This document shows, in pieces, positions 43,269 to 52,647 of a DNA stretch of 64,000 nt. The DNA comes from an uncultured Acetatifactor sp. Its GTDB lineage: Bacteria; Bacillota; Clostridia; Lachnospirales; Lachnospiraceae. Position 1 is the first letter of the stretch; the number at the start of each line of letters is the position of its first letter. Under the pieces are notes generated by a model, which was not told the DNA's origin, did no database searches, and was given only the letters and a program-made list of their open reading frames with translations. Both the position numbers and the translations under genes were made by a program. The DNA lies in contig CAJTPH010000022.1 of NCBI GenBank assembly GCA_910578215.1, positions 6,333 through 70,332 of the forward strand, in the 5' to 3' direction.

Positions 43269-44033
43269 ATGATCATACAGGAGGAATTTCGTGCTTTAGT
43301 CGAAGAAACCGTATCGATGTGCAGGGAATATTTTGGCAGGAAACTGATTGCTGTGTACTTACACGGCAGCATTAATTATGGCGATGCCATTCCGGGGGTT
43401 TCTGATTTGGATTGCTGCGTTGTTTTGGGCGAGATACCGTGCCCTGAAGATAAAGAATGGCTATGTAAAAGTATAGACAAACTGCAAAAAAGGTTTCCTG
43501 CTGCTGAAGGTATTCATATCACAACCTATACTGTGGATAACCTGCGGGCAGATAAATGGACCCGGTTTATGTTAAAATACAACGCTTCGTTATATGCAGG
43601 CATTGATATTGTTGAGATGCTGGATTCTGAAAGCATAGATAAACTTTACCCCGATCTGCAGATTGCCCGGGCAAGGCTGGGTTTTGCAAGGAAATGCTTT
43701 GAAGACGCGCTGAATGGAAAACAGCCGGCTTGTACAGGCGAAATACCACAAAATACTTATTATGCGGCAAGAAAATTTGCAAGATATTTTGTTGTCATAG
43801 AAGGAGCCTATTGGCTTATGTCGCAAAATAAATTTAAATCCTTTGCCAAGGAAGATGTGTTGTCCGGATTGAAAGAAAACTGCAGGCAGTTTGAAGATAT
43901 TTTTGAATTGACTGACAGTATTTTGCGGGACCCGGTGGATGCAGGCATAGGGCACGTTACATATTTGAAACGAATTGAGCCGTTTGTGGAATGGATATTT
44001 GAAAGTATATCGACAGGAGATGCTATCGCGTAG
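43269..44033 (+). CDS. nucleotidyltransferase, aminoglycoside adenylyltransferase-like
   Basis: Protein of 254 residues. LHGSINYGDAIPGVSDLDCCV is the GS...DxD core of the nucleotidyltransferase fold; the helical C-terminal domain (TYYAARKFARYFVVIEGAYWLMSQNK) resembles the DUF4111 part of AadA-like enzymes. It is visibly AT-richer than its neighbours and interrupts a polysaccharide-degradation group, which suggests later arrival. Start at 43269 with GAGGGGGA before it. Activity on a drug or on another metabolite is not known. Confidence 0.7.
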   Translation: MIIQEEFRALVEETVSMCREYFGRKLIAVYLHGSINYGDAIPGVSDLDCCVVLGEIPCPEDKEWLCKSIDKLQKRFPAAEGIHITTYTVDNLRADKWTRFMLKYNASLYAGIDIVEMLDSESIDKLYPDLQIARARLGFARKCFEDALNGKQPACTGEIPQNTYYAARKFARYFVVIEGAYWLMSQNKFKSFAKEDVLSGLKENCRQFEDIFELTDSILRDPVDAGIGHVTYLKRIEPFVEWIFESISTGDAIA

Positions 44034-44082
44034 ACAGACAGGCTTCTGAATGATTACAAAATTATAGAAAAAGGAGACACAG

Positions 44083-46263
44083 ATGGAGACACAGGAGAAG
44101 TTGTTAAAAGAGGTGCTGCAGCCTGACATGGAATTTACTCCCATTCCCTTCTGGTTTTTTAACGACGCCTTTGACGAGGAAAAAGTAAAAAACCAGCTGA
44201 CAGATTATGTGGAGAAGGGGGTAAACGGCCTGGTTCTTCACCCCAGGATCGGGGTGCCTGTAGAGATGCCTTATCTTTCAGAGGAGTATTTCCGGGCGGT
44301 GCGGTTTATCGTCAAGACCGCGGCGGAGCTGAAGATGAAGGTGGTGCTTTACGACGAGGGCATGTATCCTTCCGGCTCGGCGCACGGCATGGTGGTCCGG
44401 GCAAATCCGGAATACGCCTCCAAGGGTATTATTATCCTGGATGCCGATAAGGCCCGGGAGAAGCTTGACGCGGAGGAAAGCGCCCAGGTGCTGGCGGAGT
44501 TTGCGGACGGGCGGAAGCTTGTCTACGGCTTTGCGGGCGGAACTATCCGTGGCATTCATTTCGGGGAGGACGACGGCCAGCCGGGAGCGCCCAAGGCGGC
44601 GGACATTTTAAACCCCGATGCGGTGGATGAATTTATCCGTCTGACCCACGACAGGTATTATGAGGAGCTGAAGGAATACTTCGGAACCACGGTTATTGCG
44701 TTTTTTACCGACGAGCCCAGCGCTATGGGCAGAGGCTCGGGGCGCTACAGGGCGTGGGTCAAGGGCATGGAGAAGGAGTTGGAAGCGGCGGGCGGCAGAG
44801 TAGAGGATCTGGAGGCTCTTTTTGTCAAGACCGGCAGGTCGGTGGCGGGCAGAAGCGATATCGAGGAGACAAGGGAAAACGTCACCGTTCGCCTGTACCG
44901 CCAGCTGATCAAGAGAAAGCTGCGGGAGATTTTCTATGCAAGACTGTCGGGCTGGTGTGAAAATCACGGGATATCCCTGATAGGGCATCCTGCGGAGAGC
45001 AACGATATCGAGGAGGAGCTGTATTTCCATATCCCCGGGCAGGATCTGATCATGCGGCGTGTGGCGCCGGAGACAGGAGGGCTCAGGGAGTTCGATTCCG
45101 TGCAGGCGAAGCTGGCAGCGGATATCGCAAGGCACCTGGGAAGGCGGAGGAATGCCAACGAGTGCTTCGGAGTCTGCTACCGGGATAAGATTCCCTGGTA
45201 TATGACGGCCGGGGACATGAAGTGGTATATTGACTGGCTTGGCTTGAGAGGCGTCAATTTCTTTATTCCCCATGCCTTTTACTACAGCGTGGAGGGGGAG
45301 CGCAAGGGAGAGCGTCCGCCGGATGTGGGACCCAACAATATCTGGTGGAGGCATTACCGCAGGTTCTCCGACTATATGAAGCGCCTGTCTTATCTTATGA
45401 CGGATTCCGCCAACGGGGCGGAGATCGCGGTTTTGTGCGACAACAACAACGTTCCCTACGAGGAGGTTGCTTGCCTGTATGAAAATCAGGTGGAGTTTAA
45501 CTATCTGCCCGCGGCGCTGCTGGAGCAGGCGCAGGTAAGGGACGGCAGAGTCTGCCTGGAGGGCTGCGCCTATACGAAGGTGCTGAACGTGCTGGGGCAG
45601 CGTTATACGGACAGATTTGCGGATAAGCTGGGCGATATTATGGCCGGCGATACACAGTCCCTGCTTTGTCCGGAAATCAGGCTTGAGCAGCCCTGTCCCG
45701 GTCTTCGCAAAATACGCCTGGAAAAGCAGGGGGTCCATATGTACCTTTTCGGCAACGAGGGCAGCGAGCCGATCCTTACCCGCATAACCGTTCCGGGCAT
45801 GACGAATCCGGGCTTTGTGGATCTGTGGAGAGGAAGGGCATATACCGTTGAGGGCGCAGGCGAGAGCTTTGACCTTTCACTGCAGCCTTCGGAGACTCTT
45901 TTGGTCATTAAGGACGGGGCGGAATTCTGCGCCGAAGGCCGGGCGGCAGACTGGTACCGTGGGGAGTATCCCGACTGGACAAAGCGCTTTACATGCACCG
46001 AAAGAAATGAAAACAGCGCCGAATATGTGCTTAAAATCCATGCCGGCGATGCGGCGGAGGCAGTGCGCTTCCTGGTCCGCGGCGAGGAGATGGTGGAATG
46101 CTTCTGCAACGGCAGCTTTGCGGATGTGAGCTTTTGGGGCGAACACCGCTTTGATCTCACGGGCCTTATGAAACAGGGCGAAAACGAGATACGCCTTGTG
46201 GTGACGGGAAATGCCGCAAACATTTATGAGAATGCGGGTATTGCGTTCGGACTGACGGAGTAA
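44083..46263 (+). CDS. GH106-like glycoside hydrolase (alpha-L-rhamnosidase-like)
   Basis: Cytoplasmic enzyme of 726 residues without signal peptide. The N-terminal PIPFWFFNDAFDEEKVKNQL and GVNGLVLHPRIGV open a TIM-barrel as in GH106; VVLYDEGMYPSG, FFTDEPSAMG and SLIGHPAESNDIEEE supply candidate acidic residues. The C-terminal 150 residues are beta-rich (jelly-roll-like, FTCTERNENSAEYVLKIHAG). With GH105 and the esterase nearby, rhamnose-containing pectin is a reasonable substrate. Family placement is by pattern only. Confidence 0.6.
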   Translation: METQEKLLKEVLQPDMEFTPIPFWFFNDAFDEEKVKNQLTDYVEKGVNGLVLHPRIGVPVEMPYLSEEYFRAVRFIVKTAAELKMKVVLYDEGMYPSGSAHGMVVRANPEYASKGIIILDADKAREKLDAEESAQVLAEFADGRKLVYGFAGGTIRGIHFGEDDGQPGAPKAADILNPDAVDEFIRLTHDRYYEELKEYFGTTVIAFFTDEPSAMGRGSGRYRAWVKGMEKELEAAGGRVEDLEALFVKTGRSVAGRSDIEETRENVTVRLYRQLIKRKLREIFYARLSGWCENHGISLIGHPAESNDIEEELYFHIPGQDLIMRRVAPETGGLREFDSVQAKLAADIARHLGRRRNANECFGVCYRDKIPWYMTAGDMKWYIDWLGLRGVNFFIPHAFYYSVEGERKGERPPDVGPNNIWWRHYRRFSDYMKRLSYLMTDSANGAEIAVLCDNNNVPYEEVACLYENQVEFNYLPAALLEQAQVRDGRVCLEGCAYTKVLNVLGQRYTDRFADKLGDIMAGDTQSLLCPEIRLEQPCPGLRKIRLEKQGVHMYLFGNEGSEPILTRITVPGMTNPGFVDLWRGRAYTVEGAGESFDLSLQPSETLLVIKDGAEFCAEGRAADWYRGEYPDWTKRFTCTERNENSAEYVLKIHAGDAAEAVRFLVRGEEMVECFCNGSFADVSFWGEHRFDLTGLMKQGENEIRLVVTGNAANIYENAGIAFGLTE

Positions 46264-46359
46264 AGCGGCCGTGCGGATATTATGCCCGCCGGGAGTAAAA
46301 TACGCTTTCATATGCCAATACGCCGTCCATATGCTTTATAGACATTAAAAATCATTGCT

Positions 46360-46388
46360 ACATAAAATTTCAGGCTTCCGCCATACTA
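46360..46388 (+). promoter_or_regulatory. candidate sigma-G promoter of spoVAB
   Basis: ACATA (46360-46364; consensus GHATR, one mismatch), 17-base spacer and CATACTA (46382-46388), which fits the sigma-G -10 CATDHTA exactly. The -10 overlaps the 5' arm of the hairpin at 46374-46429, so transcription would start in the loop, about 46395. Confidence 0.65.
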
Positions 46389-46429
46389 TGATTGACATGA
46401 GAAATCAACGGTATGGCGGAAGCTTTTTT
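46374..46429 (+). terminator. terminator hairpin upstream of spoVAB
   Basis: GCTTCCGCCATAC (46374-46386) and its exact complement (46411-46423) flank a 24-base loop, followed by TTTTTT. It would end transcripts of the glycosidase gene upstream. Transcripts started in the loop by the sigma-G-like promoter lack the 5' arm and would pass. Confidence 0.85.
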
Positions 46430-46464
46430 GCCCTTATGCGGCTGTTTTGGAAAGGAGCAGTGAT

Positions 46465-46947
46465 ATGGCGGGAATTTTTTTTATGATTTTGACAGGCGCA
46501 AGCTACGGTCTGCTGGCGGCGGCAGGCGTTTTTACGGTCCTTGTGGCGGTGGGGCTGGTGCCGCGCTTTGCGGGCAGGACTCACACCGCGAACAAGGTGC
46601 TCCTGTATGAGGAAATGGTTGTCTTCGGCACCATAACAGGATGTATCTTCAGCGTATTTTCCAGATATTGTCAGATCGGCGAGTGGTGGCAGCAGCGCTT
46701 TCCGGAGCAGCTGAAAATCTGGCTGGGGACGGGGGTTTTTATACAAATCCTGTTTGGATTATTTGCCGGTATGTTCATAGGCTGCCTTGCCCTTGCCATT
46801 GCGGAGATGCTTGACAGCATCCCTATTTTTGCCCGCAGAATTTCTTTCCGCCATGGAATCGGGCTTGCGATCCTGAGCATGGCTGCGGGAAAGCTCTGCG
46901 GCTCCCTGCTTTATTTCTGGACGGAGCTTCACAGAACGGTGGCATAG
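46465..46947 (+). CDS. spoVAB: stage V sporulation protein AB
   Basis: Membrane protein of 160 residues with four helices. GLLAAAGVFTVLVAVGLVPRFAGRTHT and LLYEEMVVFGTITGC agree with SpoVAB, a component of the forespore system for dipicolinic acid uptake. It has about 20 residues more than the Bacillus protein. The start at 46465 has AAAGGAGC before it. A sigma-G-like promoter lies upstream, consistent with forespore expression. In Bacillus spoVAA precedes spoVAB directly; here spoVAA is 5.8 kb downstream. Confidence 0.85.
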   Translation: MAGIFFMILTGASYGLLAAAGVFTVLVAVGLVPRFAGRTHTANKVLLYEEMVVFGTITGCIFSVFSRYCQIGEWWQQRFPEQLKIWLGTGVFIQILFGLFAGMFIGCLALAIAEMLDSIPIFARRISFRHGIGLAILSMAAGKLCGSLLYFWTELHRTVA

Positions 46948-47029
46948 GCGGCCTGCAGGGCAGGGAGCGTCTGCCTGGCGGTATGGAAAGACGCCTGCGT
47001 CATAGAGGCGGCGCAGGCAACAATATCGG

Positions 47030-47058
47030 TTGTGTAAAGACGGAAAATATGGTAAAAT
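47030..47058 (+). promoter_or_regulatory. promoter of solute-binding protein gene
   Basis: TTGTGT (47030-47035), 17-base spacer, TAAAAT (47053-47058). The layout, TTGTGT with 17 bases before a family A repeat, is the same as at 5447-5475. Confidence 0.5.
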
Positions 47059-47134
47059 ACACTAACGGAACGGTGACGGGCGCAGGGCAGATTTGATTCT
47101 GCTTCTGATTCCATGAGCGCCGGAGCGCACAAAA
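47053..47134 (+). repeat. degenerate family A repeat
   Basis: After the TAAAAT -10 comes a weak stem GCAGA / TCTGC and then TTCTGATTCCATGAGCGC, which matches the CTGATTCCATGTGCGC part of family A; the second stem is reduced to GCGC / GCGC. It lies in the leader of the solute-binding protein gene. Confidence 0.5.
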
Positions 47135-47171
47135 ATGCGGATATATAATAATATATAGAAAGGCATGCGGT

Positions 47172-48614
47172 ATGAAAAAGAAAATATTAATGTTTATCCT
47201 TGCAGGGGCGGCCCTGCTTATGGTCGGCTGCGGCAGGAAGAACCCGCTGGACCCCAGCAATCCTGTGTCGCTGACGGTATGGCACTATTACAACGGTACG
47301 CAGCAGGTGGCATTTAACGATCTTGTGAGAGAATTCAATGAAACCGTGGGCAAGGAGACAGGAATTTATGTGCAGAGCTACGGTCAGGGTTCGGTGTCCG
47401 ATCTGGAGGTTGCCGTGAGGGAATCCCTTGCGGGAAAGGTGGGGGCAAAGGAGATGCCGGATATTTTTTCCTCCTATGCGGATACGGCTTACGAGGTGGA
47501 GCAGGCGGGCGCGCTGGCGAACCTGTCCGATTATCTGACAAAGGATGAGCTGAAAAAATATATAACCTCTTACATAAACGAGGGCTGTATCGCCTCGGAC
47601 GGCAGTCTGCGGATCTTCCCGGTGGCGAAGTCCACGGAAATCATGATGATAAACAAGACGGACTGGGAGGCCTTTTCAAACGCAACAGGGGCGTCCCTTG
47701 AAAGCCTGGCGACGATAGAGGGCGTTGCGGAGACGGCAAAGAGCTATTATGAGTGGACGGACAGCGCCACGCCGGATATACCCAACGACGGAAAGGCATT
47801 TTACGGACGGGATGCCATGGCAAATTATTTCCTGATAGGCATGCGCCAGCTGGGAACGGAAATTTTTCAGGCAGACGGCGGGCAGGTGGTTTTGAATGTG
47901 CCCAGGGAGAGCGTAAGACGCCTTTGGGACAATTATTACGTGCCCATTGTCAAAGGGTATTTCGGCAAATACGGCTCCTTCCGTTCGGACGATGTGAAGA
48001 CGGGCGACCTGCTTGCCTATACCGGCTCTACCACATCGGCGATGTATTTTCCGGGCAAGGTTGAGCTTGACGACAGAAGCTATGAAATAGACTATATTGT
48101 CATGGGGGCTCCCGTTTTCGAGGGCGGCGAAAACTATGCCGTACAGCAGGGCGCGGGCATGGTTGTCAGCAAATCCGACGAGCTGCACGAATACGCCTCG
48201 GTGGAATTTTTGAAGTGGTTTACTCAGGCGGAAAACAATCTGCGCTTTGGAGGCGCGGCCGGCTATATGCCGGTGCTTGAGGAGGCAAACAGTGTGGAAA
48301 TGCTGGATAAGGTCATAGAGGATTATGAGGTGGCGGTTGCCAAGAAGACCTATGACTGCCTTACCTACGCCTTTGAAAATATGGCGGATGTTCATTTCTA
48401 TACGAACAAGAGCTTTAAGAACGGCTCCGGCGCGCGAAAGGTGCTGGAATATAATCTTTCGGATAAAGCGCAGGCAGACAGAAAGCTGGTGGAGGCGGCT
48501 CTTGCAGGCGGCGCGACCCTGGAGGAGGCATGCGCGCCCTATCTGACAGAGGAGGCCTTCGACGCATGGTACACGGAATTCTGTAATGCATTGAAGGAAG
48601 CGGCGGGAATTTAA
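47172..48614 (+). CDS. extracellular solute-binding lipoprotein, sugar ABC type
   Basis: Lipoprotein of 480 residues: signal peptide with lipobox LMVGC and Cys20 as the lipid attachment site. LTVWHYYNGTQQVAFNDLVREF and later AVQQGAGMVVSKSDELHEYASVEFLKWF are typical of family 1 sugar-binding proteins. No permease or ATPase gene is adjacent; the next gene is a large sensor kinase. It may therefore present a ligand to the kinase or work with a permease encoded elsewhere. A small hairpin (48637-48664) separates it from the kinase gene. Confidence 0.85.
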   Translation: MKKKILMFILAGAALLMVGCGRKNPLDPSNPVSLTVWHYYNGTQQVAFNDLVREFNETVGKETGIYVQSYGQGSVSDLEVAVRESLAGKVGAKEMPDIFSSYADTAYEVEQAGALANLSDYLTKDELKKYITSYINEGCIASDGSLRIFPVAKSTEIMMINKTDWEAFSNATGASLESLATIEGVAETAKSYYEWTDSATPDIPNDGKAFYGRDAMANYFLIGMRQLGTEIFQADGGQVVLNVPRESVRRLWDNYYVPIVKGYFGKYGSFRSDDVKTGDLLAYTGSTTSAMYFPGKVELDDRSYEIDYIVMGAPVFEGGENYAVQQGAGMVVSKSDELHEYASVEFLKWFTQAENNLRFGGAAGYMPVLEEANSVEMLDKVIEDYEVAVAKKTYDCLTYAFENMADVHFYTNKSFKNGSGARKVLEYNLSDKAQADRKLVEAALAGGATLEEACAPYLTEEAFDAWYTEFCNALKEAAGI

Positions 48615-48636
48615 AACTGATAAAAGAATGAATGTG

Positions 48637-48664
48637 AAAGAGGGGCGTTTACGTACCCTCTTTT
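48637..48664 (+). terminator. weak terminator or attenuator
   Basis: AAAGAGGGG / CCCTCTTTT stem between the solute-binding protein and sensor kinase genes, with a short T run as part of the 3' arm. Confidence 0.55.
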
Positions 48665-48686
48665 GAAGCGGGCGAGGGGTATAAAG

Positions 48687-51600
48687 TTGAAACGCGAAAT
48701 AAAGCTGAAGAAAAGAAAGAAACATTCCATATTCAGAATGTTTTTAATTCCACTGATTGCGGTCATGCTGCTGCAGGGGCTTCTGACGCTGGGCACGCTG
48801 ATAGGCAGGCAGTCTTTTCGTCTGATAAGGGACTATTCCGTAAACATGATGTCCAGAACAGTGGAAAACAGAAAGGTTATTCTGGAAAATGATATGACCC
48901 AGCGCTGGGTGTCCGTCAGCGAGCAGAGATTTGATATCAACTCTAAGCTTGAGGATTTTCTGGCGGGCAGGCGCATCACCGTGGGACAGCTGCTGGAGTC
49001 TGAAAAGCTGCGTCAGGAATTTCTGGAGACCATCTTTCCCGGATGCCTTGAGGAGCTGCAGAATAACCTGACATCGGGAATTTTTGTGATACTGACAGGG
49101 CAGGACGGGCAGCCTGAGGCAGGGTATGAGGGCTTCTTTATCAGGGACTCCGACCCGGTATCCCGGTCGGTGAATTATACGGATATGCTTTTGGAAAGGG
49201 GAAATAAGAGGCTGTCAAGAGCCTTCAACATCCCGCTGGACACCTGCTGGACCACTAATTTTCACATGGATAGGCAGAGAAAGTCGGACCGGTTTTTTTA
49301 TGAGCCTTGGCGGGCGGCGGAGGAGAACCCTGACGCGGACATGGGAGATCTGGGCTATTGGTCCGCTCCCTTTGTTCTTGAGGACGATCCCCAGGACTCC
49401 CACGAAATGATTACCTATTCCCTTCCGCTGCGTTATGACGATAAGGTCTACGGCGTCCTGGGAATAGAAGTCTCGCTCAGTCACCTGTACGATTATTTTC
49501 CGCTGACAGAGCTGAACGACGCAAGTAAGTCAGGCTACATGCTGGCGGTGGAGAATTCGGACGGAAGCTATTCGACGATTGCGGGAAAGGGCGTGCTGTA
49601 CAACCAGATCGCCGTATACGGCAGGGATTTTGCCCTGCGCGGCACGGAAGACAACGGCCTGTACCGGGTAGAGGGCATAAAGCTGGATCAACAGAACATT
49701 TATGCGGTAAACTGCCCTCTGAAGCTGTTTGACAGCTATGCGCCGTATGACAATACGAAATGGGTCCTTCTTGGGCTGAATACGGAGAACGCGCTGTTCG
49801 GCATGTACCGCCAGCTCTATATGTGGGTGGTCACCGCTATTCTGGCAGGACTCCTCTTTGGTATTTTGGGCATTTATTTCAGCGTCAGGCATCTGACGAA
49901 GCCGATTCAGAAGCTGATGGGCTGTATCAGCAGAGGCCCCGCGGGACTGGAGAGCTTTCAGCCCTCCAACATTCTGGAGGTCGACAAGCTGTATGATGTG
50001 GTGGTGGATCTGACCCGGAAGCAGAAGGAGACGGAAGACATTCTTCTGGAAGAAAAGGAGCGCTACCGCTTGGCTCTGGAAAGCTCCAGCGACACCTTTT
50101 TTTCTTACGACATACAGAAGCAGACGGTGGACGTTGTAAATTATCCTCCCCTGAACGGAAGATGGCAGTGCGGGGCCGCAGAGTTTATTGACCTGGCACG
50201 CATATATCAGGAGGACCGTCCTCTGATTGAGAGGCTGCTTCGGGACCTTCCCGAGAGGATTTCCGTCGAGCTCAGACTGTGGAATGACGAGAAGCAGGCT
50301 TATCAGTGGCGGGAGCTTTACGGCAATACCATAAGCGACCCCGAGGGGAATCGGCTGAAGCTGGTGGGAGCGGTCCGCAATATTCAGGAGCAGAAGGAGA
50401 GAGAGCTTGCACAAAAGGCAAGGATGGAAAGGGACAGCGTCACAGGTCTCTATGTGTATGCCGCAGGCAGGGAGCGCTTAACTCAGTGCCGCAGGGAGCA
50501 TCCTCAGGGCGTCATGGTATACCTGTATCTGGAGAAGCTTCAGGAAATGAATGAGAGAAACGGCATCGTGTTTGGCGATATGATCCTGGAGCAGGTAGGA
50601 GACTGCCTGACGGAATGCTGCGGCAGGCTTGAGAAGAACTGCGGCGGACGGACAATCGCGTTCAGAGTCGACGGCAATGAGTTTGTGATATGGCTGGAAA
50701 GGCTGTCAAAGGAGCAGGCAGCGGATTTTGTGAAGGAATTTACGGATGCGGTTCACGCCCTGTTCGACAAAGATATTTTTCAGCTGTATGTGCGCGCCGG
50801 AATGGCGGTGGCTGAGGGAACAGAGGAAAGCATGCTGCTGATGAGAAGGGCGAAGCTGGCCCAGCGTATTGCGGGAGAGCGCACCTGCGCAGCCTGTTTG
50901 TCTTATGAGGAGCTGCCGGCGCAGGAGCCGGACAGTCTGCCCGAGGTCCAGGGCAAGCAGGTGATTTCCAACGATTACGGCAAGGATGTGAATCTTGCCA
51001 CGCTGGCGCTGAATCTTTTTGGAAAGGGAGCGGACTTCCGGGCTCAGATGACCCTGATACTGCGCAAGATCGGCAGCCACTACAATGCTTCGGATGTGCT
51101 GACTACCATTATTCGGCCGGATTTTTATTCCAATTATCTGGAATATCAATGGCACCGTGAAGCCGCTCCCCTGACGGAGCCCGTGAGTCAGTACACGGAC
51201 GGGGAGTGGAGGGCATTTCAGGAATGGCTGGAACAGACGCCGCTGCGTTCGTTTACGGCACAGGACAGCCATATGGAGGCGCTTCAAAAGTTCCTGAGCA
51301 TTTCCGGGGGACAGTACGGAATTGCCCTGCCTATGTACGACAGCGGAAATTATATGGGAAATATGTGTATTCTGGGTGTGGAGCCCTCTTTCCTGGAGGA
51401 TGGGGAGGAGCGGCAGAAGCTCGCGGAGCTGGGAAGCGTAATTCAGAGCCAGCTGAACCAGAAGCAGCATGACCTTGCCAGCAAGGCGAAGTCCGATTTC
51501 CTGTCCCGTATGAGCCATGAGATACGGACGCCCTTAAACGGAATTATGGGTATGACGGCCATTGCCCTTCAGGGGGAGCAGAGCAGGGAGAGGATGCTGG

Positions 51601-52601
51601 ACTGCCTGAATAAGATACAGGATTCTTCAAAGTATCTTCTGGGGCTTATCAACGATATTCTGGATATGTCCAAGATCGAGAGCGGAAAAATGCATCTGGA
51701 GCCCCAGGACTTTGACATACAGGAGATGATCGGAACCATCAGGGAGCTGGTTCTTCCGCAGATGGAGGCAAAGCATATCGAGTATGTTCAGGATGTCCGG
51801 CTGGACCATCGGTGGTTTATGGGAGACAGGCTGCGGATCAGCCAGGTGCTGATCAATTTGCTTGGAAACGCTTCCAAGTTTACGCCGGAGAACGGAAGGG
51901 TCACGCTGACTGTCCGGGAGAGCGCCGCCCAGGGCGCCAGACCCAACGTGTACTTTGCGGTGCAGGATAACGGCATGGGCATAGGCAAGGAGGACCAGAA
52001 AAGGGTGTTCCGCTCCTTTGAACAGGCGGCGGGCGCAAATACCGTGTCAAAGGGTACGGGGCTGGGGCTGTCTATCAGCAGCCGGCTTGTCCAGATGATG
52101 GGCAGCGCCATCAAGCTGGAGAGCGAGCTTGGAAAGGGAAGCTGCTTCAGCTTTGAGATTCCTCTGGAGACGGGCCAGGGCGTGTCGGAGGACCGGGAGG
52201 AGGAAAGCTTTTCGTTTGAAGGCTACCGGGTGCTTGTGGTGGAGGACAACGAGCTGAATTCGGAGATTGCCTGCTGCCTGCTGGAGGACAGCGGCTTTAG
52301 CGTGGACTGCGTATTTGACGGCGCGCAGGCGGTGGAGAGAATCAAGACCACCGAGCCCGGCACATATGACGTGATTTTGATGGATATTATGATGCCGGTG
52401 ATGGACGGCCTGGATGCCACCCGTGCCATCAGGGCCATGAGCCGGGAGGACTGCCGCAGGATTCCCATAGTGGCAATGTCGGCAAACGCCTTTGACGACG
52501 ATCTGAAAAAGTCGGTGGAGTGCGGCATGAACGGCCACCTGTCCAAGCCCGTGGAGGTAGAAAAGCTCTTTAAAATGCTTAAATCCATACTGAGCGGCTG
52601 A
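48687..52601 (+). CDS. hybrid sensor histidine kinase with degenerate GGDEF and receiver domains
   Basis: Membrane protein of about 1304 residues. TM1 near 15-40, an extracellular sensor region to about 375, TM2 near 376-402, a linker, a PAS-like region (about 460-570), a GGDEF-like domain from about 580 whose signature is degenerate (RVDGNEF), a GAF-like stretch, HisKA with the acceptor His near 944 (SRMSHEIRTPLNGIMG), ATPase (NLLGNASKF, DNGMGIG, GTGLGLSIS) and a C-terminal receiver with VILMDIMMPVMDG, Asp near 1234. Start: TTG 48687 after GAGGGG. Probably inactive as a diguanylate cyclase. The solute-binding protein upstream is a likely partner. Confidence 0.87.
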   Translation: MKREIKLKKRKKHSIFRMFLIPLIAVMLLQGLLTLGTLIGRQSFRLIRDYSVNMMSRTVENRKVILENDMTQRWVSVSEQRFDINSKLEDFLAGRRITVGQLLESEKLRQEFLETIFPGCLEELQNNLTSGIFVILTGQDGQPEAGYEGFFIRDSDPVSRSVNYTDMLLERGNKRLSRAFNIPLDTCWTTNFHMDRQRKSDRFFYEPWRAAEENPDADMGDLGYWSAPFVLEDDPQDSHEMITYSLPLRYDDKVYGVLGIEVSLSHLYDYFPLTELNDASKSGYMLAVENSDGSYSTIAGKGVLYNQIAVYGRDFALRGTEDNGLYRVEGIKLDQQNIYAVNCPLKLFDSYAPYDNTKWVLLGLNTENALFGMYRQLYMWVVTAILAGLLFGILGIYFSVRHLTKPIQKLMGCISRGPAGLESFQPSNILEVDKLYDVVVDLTRKQKETEDILLEEKERYRLALESSSDTFFSYDIQKQTVDVVNYPPLNGRWQCGAAEFIDLARIYQEDRPLIERLLRDLPERISVELRLWNDEKQAYQWRELYGNTISDPEGNRLKLVGAVRNIQEQKERELAQKARMERDSVTGLYVYAAGRERLTQCRREHPQGVMVYLYLEKLQEMNERNGIVFGDMILEQVGDCLTECCGRLEKNCGGRTIAFRVDGNEFVIWLERLSKEQAADFVKEFTDAVHALFDKDIFQLYVRAGMAVAEGTEESMLLMRRAKLAQRIAGERTCAACLSYEELPAQEPDSLPEVQGKQVISNDYGKDVNLATLALNLFGKGADFRAQMTLILRKIGSHYNASDVLTTIIRPDFYSNYLEYQWHREAAPLTEPVSQYTDGEWRAFQEWLEQTPLRSFTAQDSHMEALQKFLSISGGQYGIALPMYDSGNYMGNMCILGVEPSFLEDGEERQKLAELGSVIQSQLNQKQHDLASKAKSDFLSRMSHEIRTPLNGIMGMTAIALQGEQSRERMLDCLNKIQDSSKYLLGLINDILDMSKIESGKMHLEPQDFDIQEMIGTIRELVLPQMEAKHIEYVQDVRLDHRWFMGDRLRISQVLINLLGNASKFTPENGRVTLTVRESAAQGARPNVYFAVQDNGMGIGKEDQKRVFRSFEQAAGANTVSKGTGLGLSISSRLVQMMGSAIKLESELGKGSCFSFEIPLETGQGVSEDREEESFSFEGYRVLVVEDNELNSEIACCLLEDSGFSVDCVFDGAQAVERIKTTEPGTYDVILMDIMMPVMDGLDATRAIRAMSREDCRRIPIVAMSANAFDDDLKKSVECGMNGHLSKPVEVEKLFKMLKSILSG

Positions 52602-52618
52602 AAGTAAGTATAAAGGCA

Positions 52619-52647
52619 GTATAAATGCCCTCTTTTTGCACATTCTA
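52619..52647 (+). promoter_or_regulatory. candidate sigma-G promoter of spoVAA
   Basis: GTATA (52619-52623), 17-base spacer and CATTCTA (52641-52647), both within the sigma-G consensus GHATR / CATDHTA. As at spoVAB, the -10 overlaps the 5' arm of a long inverted repeat. Confidence 0.65.
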
